Source: Drechslerella dactyloides (taxonomy: Eukaryota > Ascomycota > Orbiliomycetes > Orbiliales > Orbiliaceae). From it: DNA of 64,000 bases. A model generated the notes under the pieces. The model saw only the letters and a program-made list of their open reading frames with translations. It was not told the origin of the DNA and made no database searches. Positions 11,997 to 23,619 of the stretch are shown here, one piece after another. The stretch covers positions 5,146,001 through 5,210,000 of the forward strand of contig JAGTWJ010000001.1 in the NCBI GenBank assembly GCA_020064725.1, written 5' to 3'. Position 1 is the first letter of the stretch. The number at the start of each line of letters is the position of its first letter. The position numbers were made by a program, and so were the translations under genes.

Positions 11997-14941
11997 ATGA
12001 CGATGGCCGACTTTGACTCCTTGTTCGCGGACAACCTGAGAGACTTCCAGCCGGTGATGATGCAAAGTCAGTACGGCCGGGATAACATTGGACGAGCGAG
12101 GAGTTCTGGAAGCTTGGATCGAGCTGGCAGGTAAGGATCTTGTATACTTCCCGTTATTAGCGTTGCTGTTGGACCGCGTTCCCGTCGTATTGCATGAACC
12201 CGCAAACACCGTTCGAAAGACTTCCTTCCCCGTTCACATGTTCTCATACGCTGTATCATTTCCGATATTGCCTTCGGGCGCGAAGGCGTGGGGACATTGA
12301 CGCATGAAGACCGCCCGGCACTTCCTCATTGCCTGTACCATAGCCGTAGCTCCGTATGCATAGCACCGAGCCTCACAAGATGCGTCTTGGGGATCCATTA
12401 AGGTTTTCCACGCTTCCCTTCTGGGCGATCCCGTTTTGTCTTTTGCAAACTTTCGTCAGTCTCATTCGTCGTCGACGAGCACATTTTCCATTTAGACGAG
12501 GACCTTGAGTGTCTTTAGTTCTGTCGCCTGGCCGGGCGCCAGCTGAGCCGGGCTTTTACATCATTTTTTTCTCTCGCTGTTCTTTTTTTTTTTTCTCCCC
12601 AAAGTTTCCTTCCCGTCACTCCTTTGTCACAGTACATACTCCTCGCTAGTTGCCTGGCTGCTGGTCTGGATGCATTTTGTTGTCACGTTCCTCAACGCCT
12701 CTGGCACCGAGTGCTAGATCGCCAGGGGATTCGATTCAGCTTCATTCAAGCGTCCAAGCACTGCCTTGCCATTCGGCTCGTTTCTGCGCGAACAGCGACC
12801 CAATTAATACCAAATCTCGACGCTTAGCGGACGGGCTCCGCGCTGAATTGGCTGCTCCTGCTACTGGTTCGGCCCCTCAACCGGTCTGGTGAGCGTCTGC
12901 GGCGGGTCTGTGGGACCGAGTTTTACTGGATCGGCCCCGGTGCCCATACTTTATCGTTTTTGCCCTTCGCTCACTTCGTACCCGATCGATTCTTTGATAT
13001 TACTATAATATCCGTGTTATTACGCACTCTATCGACAGGCTTGCCTGTCAGATTCTGGCGCTAAAGCATACATGTACTCGGTCCCATATGCACACGCTCT
13101 CGCCTTGTGGCTCGCCGGAGAGTCGTAACGGCCGGCCCTGCAGTCAAAGAATATAGCTAACTCTTGCCCCTTCTGTTCCCTCTGATAGATCTTCTTCTGC
13201 CTCTATAAAGTCCCAGCAACGGGCGTCTTCGCTGCAGTCTCATCGTCGACAGAACTCAGCCGGTGGAGCTTCCGCCATGAATTACGCCGGCCACGATCCT
13301 TTCAGTGAGATCAATATGTCCGAGATCTGGGCGGACCAGAACGGTTCGCCAAACGAGTCTCCGGGCCCGGTTGATACCGTCCCGTTGCAGTCTGATCAGC
13401 TCCTCTCTTTCCGAACTTATCACCGCAACAATATCTTGCTCTTGGATTCTCTCGACCAACCTGTAAATATGTCTATGGCTGCCCAGCTGCATGGCATGTT
13501 CTTCTTGGCCGAGAGCCCGTGGGATGCAAGTGGAGGCCCTGCTATTGCCGGAGCGGCGACCCCCAAGGAACTGACTTGCTATCGAAGGAACTTATTCCAA
13601 GTCAGCGGCTCCCTGCTCTTCCCGAATGTCCAGTCTGTTATCGTCGGCGACGGCGACTCTGATATTAGCCTGGAGAATTTCACAACCGGCCAACGGCGCA
13701 TGATTCAGTCGCTCGAGGCAACCATCTCCGGCATCGAAAACGTGGAGCACAGCCCAGTCAAGATAATTACTGTTCCATGGAAGAACGCTGCCACCGCTCC
13801 TCCTCAGCCTGCGCAGCCGCCGCCGCCTGCCAATGACGACTACCCTCCGACTGCGAACAACACTGGTCGGCCTTTAGAGAAGGAGCCAGCACCACTCCTC
13901 TTCAATTACCCCCCTGCATACTATGCCAATCCGGCTGGAATCCCGCCCGAGGACGATGATGGTGATACCTTCAAGTGGCAACTGAACTGGAAGCGTCTGC
14001 AATTCAGAAGCGCCACCGCAAATAACGGGAGGAGAAAGGACCTCCAGCAGCACTTCATGGTCAAGCTGTCGATCTATGCCACTCTCTTCTCGGATGGTCT
14101 GCAGGCGACGCCATCCGAGAAACTCGACAAAGTGCTGCTCTGCGAAGCTTTCTCTAATGCCATCATTGTCCGTGGCCGCAGCCCGAGGAACTTCTCCTCC
14201 CGAAATGATATTCCTTTGACAGGAAGTGCTATTGTCAGCTCTCGACATACCCACAGTAGCAACGTCAACGCCCAGATGATGGCTTCTGCATCCAAGAAGG
14301 CCCGCCACATGTCAGCAAGCTCCGCAGACGACGACAAGCCCGATATGATCTATCCACCGGACTTCGCTTCCCAATATACACCGGAGGGCTATCTGCTGGA
14401 TCCCAGCAATCCGATGCAACAGATGCCGAGCGATCTTGGCTTCTCAGGCGATATCTACGGGTCACAGCCCTGGATGGATCCATCGGGCTCTATCCCGCTT
14501 TTACATTCTCAGTCCTCTTTGATGCAACCGCCTTTCTTCGAAACCGGTGTCACCTATGGGCTCAGCGATCCATCCATCAATGCTCGTGTCAATCTCACAG
14601 GACTGATGTATGGAGATGACTTTAGCACGCCAACAACACAGGCCTCTCTCTACGGCAGCCACCTAAGTCGGTCTGGTCCCGATACCGCTCTAACCACCAC
14701 TCTGGAGGCCTCGATGCCCCCTCCGAGTGTCACCCACCGACCCAACCTCCAGAAAGTCTCGAGTGCCGACAGTCCTTCGATGGACCTCCTTTACGAATAC
14801 TTTCCCATTGGTCTTGACGACTACATGCCACCTGTAGAAGTTGTCTACCGACCACACAACGCTCACCACCAAACACAACTCCCACCAAGCGGCTCCAGCA
14901 CCCGCAGCAAGCGGCTGTTCTCCGAAACGCCATTTGGTTAG
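11997..14941 (+). CDS. NDT80/PhoG-like DNA-binding transcription factor (candidate RON1; VIB-1/XprG type possible)
   Basis: Two exons, 11997-12130 and 13189-14941, join in frame over a 1058-nt GT-AG intron (AG|GTAAGG ... TGATAG|A), giving 628 residues. The start is the ATG at 11997; a second in-frame ATG (12003, MADFDSLF) is also possible. Residues about 1-75 are Ser/Arg-rich. The NDT80/PhoG immunoglobulin-fold DNA-binding domain spans roughly residues 110-390 and shows ELTCYRRNLFQVSG, WKRLQFRSATANNGRRKDLQ and IIVRGRSPRNFSSR, whose RGRSPRNF is a family hallmark. A Pro-rich insert (about residues 250-290) interrupts the domain. The C-terminus is low complexity except for a YFPIGLDDYMPP block. 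Family members control protease secretion and cell death (VIB-1/XprG), sexual development, or GlcNAc catabolism (RON1). Neighbouring GlcNAc-type genes favour RON1, but the subfamily is not settled. Confidence 0.93.
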
Positions 14942-16831
14942 CAACTTTACTATTATTATATCAGCTTTTTAATGTCCTTGGAGTTTCTCTCTTACCAAAC
15001 TACTTCGGATCATTAATTCCCAACTCAATCTGATATCTCAACGATTATTTCAACAACTTGCATCGACATCATTATGCCCTGGGGCGTCCCTTTTTTTTTT
15101 TTTTTTTTTACACCAGCCTTCCTTGAATATTTTTTTGCTCGTTTAACGACCAAATATGCCTGTACTTTACACCGGATCATCACTTTGCAGGAGGAGTTTT
15201 CTGTGCTAGTTTTACACCGTGGAATGCAAGGGTGTTTTGCAAACATGAGGCCACAAAAATCTCACACTAACCTGCTTCTTCACCCCCCCTAGCCTGCTTG
15301 TTTCCCCTTCATTCCCGTAATGCACTTTTTTCTTATTTCCGGGTTGACACTTTCCTTTCGATTTCTTTTTTCCCTCAAGAATTGGCATTGCTGGGCAGGA
15401 ACATTGGGTCATTCATGTCTTTTCGTTTTCCCTCTCGATATCACTTTCCTTATGGTCTCTCCTTTTATTTAATGACTAATTCCCTGTCTGATGATATATG
15501 CTCATGTCTAAACAAAACCGCGAGTCCTCATGCAATCCGGAGTTTCTTGGTGCCTTTCCCCTTATCTTCATCTCTCTCGCAATCCGTTACTGTCTACTAT
15601 TACGTACTCAACCTGCTTCCCAGCTCCAGGGTCAGACATTTGCGTGGCCTTGCGACTGGGTGGCTCCCTTACTGTTGTTCCCTTTTTTCCCGATACAATT
15701 TATGAGAATGCAAGGATGCAATAGGTCAGAACCCTTTGAAGGGAATATTGATTGTTATTGAAATACCACACATGGATGTGGCAGCAATGTGAATAAAATG
15801 ATAGTCTATAACTTACGAATCGAATTTTTTTGAAATTTTCAACCCGTGCGACCACGTTTTCGTCGATCACCATTACCTCTGCGGGTAGACCCGGTACCTT
15901 GGCTATTTTTCATCGGTCACGTGGCAGCCTGCATCGGATGTTTTTTTAAACTTTTGTTTAAGAAAATGACTCCCCCACGCTGCATGTAGCCGTTCACTAT
16001 TTATATCTCGAGTACGAAGGAAAGTCCACGATACCTGCGCGCGTGGTATTTTTGTCTCACAACACACCTGGACCTGAGATTGGCCGACGTCACGCTCTTA
16101 CCCCTGGATCCATGTGGACACCTACCTAGCTTGGCACATGCCGATTAGTCTCCGAGCTGTAAAGTGGTGAGCCTTGGTAGTGTTATTGCTAAATTGGTAA
16201 CCGTCGGAAGAGGGGTAGACTTTAAGAGCAGCTTGTATGTACGTTTGCGCCGACGCTCTAGAAAGCGGAATCAAAATGTGCGTGCCCACCAACTACCACG
16301 GGTCGGTTTGGTTAAGCGGTTGGCCAGCAATTGAGCTTAGTTGGATTCAAATTTACCACGGTAATTAAGGTAAACTAGGGGATGGGTTTAATGCAATCAC
16401 CATTGTAGCTAGTGTCTCATTTGCAGCGTGCAGGTTTGCTGAATGCCATACGGCGTATAACATGAGCCTTGGTGCGTCGCAGCCGGCTGACATCATAAAT
16501 ATCACTATATTTGTCTCCATAAAAAGCCCCTTGTGACGTAATATATCGCATATATAGACTATCTACCTGGGTACTAGAATACTTTCTTAGGTCCAGCTCA
16601 AGATGCACTTCCATGGTAGTCATCGTATAAGCGCCATACACTCAACATCGACGTGGGTGCAATCGTAGACATTTACGTCATTCACAAAATTGAATTTATG
16701 ATATATATGGTGACAGAACAACAGGGTATATAGATACAGCCACAAGTACTGCCGTATTACAGTCGACTGTATATATATACGATCGATTGATCAGGATATC
16801 CAGGAAAGTGTGGACTAAACCCGTATTGTGG

Positions 16832-16894
16832 CTTGTAAACCAGACGCCTTCCTCTAGGCCAAAGGATAGCGGCACGGCTTCACGAGACAAATCG
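16832..16894 (+). repeat. Diverged direct repeat, copy A
   Basis: Shares the exact 12-mer CTTGTAAACCAG and, about 45 bases on, a GGCTT..CGAGAC..TCG block with copy B at 17042-17094. The middle is diverged and carries an indel. It may be a relic of a duplicated element; no terminal repeats or coding frame are visible. Confidence 0.4.
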
Positions 16895-17041
16895 TATTCT
16901 CAAGAACGGTAGTCCTAGCCTGGCACTTTAGTCTTCTAGGTCATACTGTTACACAACCCACTCACGCCGCAAATAGAAACATATGGTACCCCCAGCACAT
17001 ATCTCATGTATCTAACCCAACCGTGTTGAGTCGCGGATGGT

Positions 17042-17094
17042 CTTGTAAACCAGGCCCTCCCTTTTACAGTGGGTTTGGCTTGCGAGACCAGTCG
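17042..17094 (+). repeat. Diverged direct repeat, copy B
   Basis: Second copy of the unit at 16832, starting with the identical CTTGTAAACCAG and ending with GGCTTGCGAGACCAGTCG. It lies 210 bases downstream of copy A in the same orientation. Confidence 0.4.
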
Positions 17095-20000
17095 CAGACG
17101 AAGTGTTTGTAGTATACTAGATATAGGACGTATTTCGACTAGATTTCGAGAAATATATCCTAGGAGAAATCACGGCTAAGGGGAATCTGTCCGAGCCCTA
17201 CGTTCAATTCCATCAAATTCGTATTATCGAAATGACGTGACTAAGTACGATTCTAAATTACTTAGATAACTATCGGAATCTGGCCACCGACCTGGACCAT
17301 CAAGTGGTGGATAAATTGGCTCCGAGTTGTGAGAAGATTGAGAAAAATCGGTTCTAGGTCCGCGTTTGTCGTTAATTTTATTCTCTATCGGATTAATTGT
17401 TGGGGTTTAGTTGTGGTGGTCGATGCATCGATGGATCATATCGGTGAGCGATTGTCTCGCATGCCAAAGGCAAATGAGCAATGTGCCGAATAATGCTAAC
17501 ACCGCGAGTGGCAGTTACGGCGAATAGTTTACTTTGATAAAATCGCGCAATGTCGATTGTCAGGGTTGGAAGCGAAGTAGGCGTTTTTGTTGTAGGCCTA
17601 TGATCCGAATATTTAGCCCATTAGCTATTAGTATATTTTCTGGTCCGGTATTTAAGTCTATTGTGAGCTGAAGATTAGGATGTGGGTCCAAAGCTGGCGA
17701 TAAGGGCTAAGTCTGTCTTTGTGTGATAGATAAGAGTGGTTCAACTGAAATGCAGTTAGAAATCGGTGTAATGTCGAAGAAACAGTCGCAGATGCTTGGT
17801 TGGGAAGTCCAAGGTCGTGGCATGCAGGAGAGTCGTAGCGGGAACCAAGGCCGGATAGTCACAAAGACACCTAGATGTTACATCTCTTAGGATGTAGGAG
17901 ATGTTTAATCATCAGTCGACGTAGGATTTCGAGACGGCGTGTCTACAAGAGCATCGCAAGGTACCTTTATCGTGCGGCTTTTGTGCTGAGTTGGATGTAA
18001 GAAGACCCCAGGTCCGTACGGTAGTCGTGAGCGACGTCCCATGCATGAAATTATATAATGACAAGCTATGAATGACACCACCGATCGTTTTGAAGTCCAG
18101 AAGAAAACCTGGTCCCGTGGTGCATGCCTGCCACGGGAACAGAGTAGTGCCACTTACCTAGGTAAGCAACGATCATGCTACCGGCCGATAAAACCAAAAT
18201 ACGACATAGCATTACTCCCCAAGAGCTAGCTCTGAAGTTACCTGTACAGAACCTATCGTCTTCCGGAAGCCACGAAATCAACCAGACACAGTTCTCCACC
18301 AGCTAACGATCAATCGCTGCACGACCATGCGCCTATATACGACCCGTAAGATCCATCTGCCGCCGATGGCTCGGATGTGACCTTACATCCTGTCCGCCGG
18401 GCCGGCTGGCCGTCGTTGTTCTAAGGTACGTATGCATATGCTCGTTCCGGGATGGTTGTCCGTCCGATGTTCAGTAACGGGCAGATGCAACGTTCGCGAG
18501 CATTTTGCTTTTGAGGCGCTGCTGCATTGACGGCTGGTTGGGGTTGGAACTCTGGTAGCTCCACCTCGAAAGCATCGCTGGACATCTGTATTGATTCGAG
18601 ATTCTAAGATATGATACGTTGTGACCACGATGCCTGTTGCCTGCCCGGTCTAGCCGACTGCGGGGTGACTGAACCGAAGCTGGGTTCGCAGGAAACCGAA
18701 ATGTGTTGAAAAAAGTCCAGGATGAGGTTGCACGCGCCGCTGAGCGAGTGCGCGAAAACGCTTGGCCGTTCTGCATAGCCCTAACGAGCTGACGCTGCAG
18801 ACCTTGTTGTACGAGCACAGAAAATACTATCAGACTTCAACGGCGCTCAGCATCAACCGCCTAAACCTGATATCGAGCTTCTTGAAACGTCATGGAACAC
18901 AGCACCTTGCCTCCTTGTGCATCATATACGCATACACAAGGTGAGATACTCGTGGCTTTGATCCGGAAACGCGGCATTCAAGCCTTCATGCATGCAGCGA
19001 GTTCGCTTGGACAGTGGCGCGAGCTTGCCGAATTCGCCTCCCTTCATTGCGTTACATCGGGCTAATCACTCAGACAGGCCCTCTTGCTTTGGGGTAACCT
19101 TAGGCCTCTGCAGCTCCATGGATGACCGTATGCAGTGTTAGAGCTGCAGAGCTGCAGCTGGGGACGGGACCAAGCTCAGTCTGCCTTGATAACGGGTATC
19201 GATAGAGGTACCCCAATCTCGATGCGGAGCCTAGAATCTCTGTGAGCCCTCTATTCCGATAATCAGTGCTGACTTTGGTTCTTGATGCAGGTCAAGATGT
19301 ATTGTACCGTGCAAGACATGCGCGTGCATCCACTATTATTGAAGAAACTTTGTTTGGCCAGCGCACCGTTACATCAGGCCGGTGACCACATTGTAAAAAA
19401 AGCAACATCAAGCGGGACCAACCTGCGGGCCAGGGTATCTTGATCGTACCAGCAAAGCTGTTTCGCAGCGTGATCAAGGGCCAGAGATTTCCTCTTCGAA
19501 TCGGCGACACAAGTTTGAAGACATCCATTTCTTTAGGAAGGCTAAGCTTTTCAGCTAACGTTGACATTCTTAGAGGTCGGGAATGCATGCGAGTGTTACG
19601 CCGGTGAAATATCAAGGGTCGATGACAATTAATTACCTGCCCCTGGTCGCGATAGTTTCGAGGGCGCAAACAGCCGTTCTTCAGAAATGCCGGACAATGG
19701 CGTTACAAAGCAGCCACGCACGCCCGCCCGCGCAAAGGCTCCGACTGTGAAAAGGAAGGACCGGAGGGGAGGGAATTGATTGAGATCGTCACCTCCCCCA
19801 TTGCTACGCTGTGTCTCTGTCTCCGTGCCGTCCTTTGATGCCTTCCTACGTTGGCTTTGATTCTCATCCGTCCAAGACGGAAGGCTGGAGTTGATTGGAA
19901 CGCGCGACCAATTTCCCTCCCCGAACGACCAATCCTACCTAACGAGTGCTACCTATCGTCACCACCAGGCAGGCTCGACTCGCATATCCTACCTCGTCCG

Positions 20001-20756
20001 CGTCCCCACTCCTCTAAACAGCAGCTCTCTCTCCAACGCAGGATTCGTCCGCCCGCTGGCCGTCTCGCCATGCATTAACCACGCACTGGCATTCACCTTG
20101 TTCCATTGCTCCGGTATTCCAGGCCCCCGAGCCCTCCTCCAACGATCGAGAGAGAGAGAGTTCTGCGTCAGATTGTGGTTCCTCGGTTGCGCAACATCAT
20201 AAAATTTTGTTGTGCCATTAATCTTGCTCGCCTGTAACCGGGAGAGCAGGGTAGTCGCATCACCACCAGCTCGTCGACGTCTGCTACCTTGAGTAGCCTG
20301 CTCGGCTCGGGATCACGAACGCCACTGTCGTCCAGTGCCGTCCTAGCTAGCCCCGAGACCGTTCCATTAGCTTTCAGGCTCCCGCTGTACGGCGCACTTT
20401 TGTTCTTTGGTTCGCTTGTTCTATTTTTGTAGCCCTCTTCCACATTAAATCTTTCTCTTCATTTTTTTCTTTTCTTTTCGACAATACGTATCCGCCATCT
20501 GAACGACAACGTTGAATCTTCACCAAGTGTTTCATACCGTTAAGTCACCATAGCACATTTGGAGTTTTTCGTACCACAGTACGTTCTGCGCGGATATTCG
20601 ACCCCGTCCTGAACCCCCCTTTTACAACTCCATCCCACCATCAGACGACGTTTCGACGACATCGCTTGCTGGCTTCCCGCTCATATCAAAACGGTCCTAT
20701 CGACAGGGTGCTAGCGCTATAGCTCCAGTATTCCTAGACCTCAGCATTCTGAAGTG

Positions 20757-20764
20757 TATAAAGG
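20757..20764 (+). promoter_or_regulatory. Possible TATA box upstream of the hexokinase-family gene
   Basis: TATAAAGG about 910 bases before the ATG at 21669. If used, the transcript would have a long, CT-rich leader. Sequence match only. Confidence 0.2.
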
Positions 20765-21668
20765 ATCCATACACATAGACGCTTCCCCGAACACGCGAAA
20801 CTCAATTGTGCGGCGAACTCTTCAGGACGGTTTCTTTCGGAAGTTTATATTTAACTCACACTACCACGCTTTCTATGCATTGACGCCCGTTTGAAACGGT
20901 GAACCGAGTCCCTAATCTATCCTCGTCCGTCATACAAATTTTTGCTGGTTAAACACGGAATATTTTTTTTCTTTGGTTTTCTTGCCTTTATATCACATCC
21001 TTGCGCCGTATTCGAGAACTCAAACTCGAAGCTAGCTTTCGATCACACTATCCTGTCCAAGCAAGGCGTTCTGTCTACATCCTCAAGGGACTGTTTGGTG
21101 AGTGCCCGTTTACATACCGTTCTCATTACTATAGAGAGATTCCTTCCAAAAGTGACACCCCTGCCCTCCGCTTCCAAACATCGCGCTTACTATACCTGGT
21201 CAAGCGGCGACGGTTGCTTTCAACAAGGTTTGGCTAACCATTTCGGCAGAATGCTTAGAGTCGGCAACACTGAGTCTGACATCTGATCTCAACGGTCAAG
21301 ACGAGCTCTTACAATCCCCATTGCAAATATCGTCCTTTGGCGTGATTACCTTTCGCAACAATTACAGCGCTGGAAATCGCATTTTGGTGTATGGGCTTTC
21401 TTTAATATCGCAACATTTCCCGGCTTTGGTGGTACCGAGATAAGTTTCGCGTGCGACTATCATTCGACCCTCGACAATCATCACCCACAACATTTTACCC
21501 CCGAACTTCCATATGGTACCGATAACCGCTCGATCGTAACGGCCGTTCCTCCCAACTATCTCGACATCTTTTAAGGCTTGCCTCTATCTTAGCGACCTAG
21601 GGGACTGACCCAGCTTACCTTGGCCCAGACGAGAACACGTCCGACCCTGCCACATACGACCTACCACC

Positions 21669-23619
21669 ATGACTACCAGTTCAGATCAACTGAAGGATAC
21701 CTTGCAACAGGAGTTTCCGTTAGATCTCTCGACCCCTCGGCTACTGGAGATATCGAGCGAACTTACCGCTGCCTTCCACGATGGATTACACAACAGCACC
21801 GCCGCAATGCTGCCCTCGCACATATACACATTGCCTACCGGCACAGAGCAGGGGAAGTACATCGCGGCAGATTTGGGCGGTTCGACACTACGAGTTGCCC
21901 TAGTCCAGCTAGCGGGGGATAAAAGCCGGTCACTCATAATCAGCGACACTGAGACGCCGCCGATGACGATTTTGGAGATGAAGACGTGGGGTGGTAGCCA
22001 GATCGAGCACCTTAAGACGTTGACTGGCGACGATTTCTTTGATTGGATCGCCCGTAGGATTGAAGAGATTGTGGAAGTCGCATATAAACGATTTGGCCTC
22101 ACAGATTTACGACTGGGACTCTCTTGGTCGTTTCCAATTGAGTATGTGCATGCGGAAAGTCAAACCGATTGTCTGAAGGCTTATGCTAATCGTATCGGCT
22201 TGGATACAGGAGCACATCGCTAGACAGCGGCAAGGTCCAAGGAATGGGTAAAGGTTTCGTCGTTGCCGATAGCCTCCTAGGGACCGACCTCAAGACGCAC
22301 TTCACCAACGCCTTCAGCAGATTGGTATGTTGTGACGATGTGCACGTTTGATCGAACCATTTCAGCTGATCGTGCGTCCCAGGGTCTTAAAATCTCGTTA
22401 GACGCAATCGTCAATGACTCTCTCGCTACTCTCCTCTCCCACGCCTACACTGCGCCGGCAACTCGGACCGCCCTTATCCTCGGCACTGGCACCAATGCTT
22501 CGGTATCATTGCCCTTATCAATGCTTCCTTCCGAAAAGTTGGCACAGACCCACCTCAGCCGGCCTCTTGGAGCACAAGAAGTTTTGGTCAATACGGAGTT
22601 ATCGATGTTCGGCAAGGGAATATACCCTGTGACGAAATGGGACGATGCTTTGGATGCTGCGATGCTGCGGCCCGGTTTCCAGCCGCTGGAGTACTTGATT
22701 GGCGGTCGCTATGTTGGCGAGATCGCGCGAAGGGTCGTAGTGGATCTTGAGAAGGAGCGAGGGCTCTTTGGCTCGAAGCCTTTGCTGTGGAATGATCCTT
22801 ACTCCCTGAAAACAGAAATTCTCGCAAACATCGAGTAAGTAGCGTCCTGTATACGGACAGAAGAGGTTCATCTGACTGACACAACATTACAGAGTCTGCC
22901 CTGACGACAAATTCCCTAATTCCTACAAGGAGATCCATCCCAGTCTGGATGATGCTCCTCTTTCGTTCGAAGACGCGATGGCGCTGAAAATGATATCCCA
23001 CCACGTATCGTCACGTGCCGCAAATTACTGCGCAATCGCCCTACATGCCTTGGTGAAATTCCGGGAGCATGAGAGCGTGAGTTTGCCCGGCCAGAAACAA
23101 AATATCGTACCTATTGGCTTTGTTGGATCCGTTATGGAGAAGTACCCTGGACTTCTGGAGCGGACGCAGGCAGTGTTGGACAGACTGACTGGCTGGTCGC
23201 CTGGCGATGTGGAAACGCAGCGGATTCTGTTAGAGTTCGCTCCGGAAAGCGCGATATTTGGGGCTGCGGTTGCTGTAGCTGCAGCTTATAGCAAGCCCTC
23301 GACTCCCCCCACGGCCTCTAATTCCGTAAGGACATCAAACTCTCTGCCCGACAACTCCAGCAACACTACCGATACCCCGCCGCCCCAGCCCAGCCCCAAT
23401 TTTTTCGTGAAGAGGTTCAAGTCCCTATCTGGCGCGAAGAAGACGAATTCCATCAAGAAACTCAAGAAGATCTCGTTACCTCCCCCTTCGAACAAGGTGG
23501 CTCCTCCGAAAGACGCTAATAACGACTTCTCGAAGGAATCGCATCCAGCGCCCAGCATTCTAACCTCGATCAACGGGTTTTTCTCGCAATACTTGTTTCA
23601 CAAAGTACTGAAGAAGTGA
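21669..23619 (+). CDS. Atypical hexokinase-family kinase, probable N-acetylglucosamine kinase
   Basis: Four exons (21669-22141, 22210-22324, 22383-22834, 22893-23619) join over three short GT-AG introns and encode 588 residues. Hexokinase landmarks in order: phosphate loop DLGGSTLRV (about 68-76), sugar loop LSWSFPIE (151-158), GKVQGMGKGF, IVNDSLA with the catalytic-base Asp at about 208, GTGTN (about 230-234), NTELSMFG with the sugar-binding Glu at about 268, GGRYVGEIARR, IGFVGSV and a terminal APESAIFGAA. The variants DLGGSTLR, SWSFP, NDSLA and ELS-FG depart from glucose hexokinases (DLGGTNFR, TFSFP, NDT, EWGAFG) but match the Candida GlcNAc kinase Hxk1/Nag5 as I remember it. It would phosphorylate GlcNAc to GlcNAc-6-P in the cytosol. 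Regulatory non-catalytic hexokinases (HxkC/XprF, HxkD) are the alternative. A Ser/Pro/Lys-rich tail of about 110 residues (479-588) follows the kinase fold. Confidence 0.9.

Larger units (their letters stand above)
14942..21668. other. Gene-free interval (about 6.7 kb)
   Basis: No gene recognised. The interval holds a 19-T run at 15091-15109, an AT-richer stretch around 15.8-18 kb with a diverged direct repeat (16832 and 17042), one TACCTGTAC word (18239), and a CT-rich final kilobase that is probably promoter and leader of the hexokinase-family gene. Short open frames have no recognisable domain. Confidence 0.55.
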
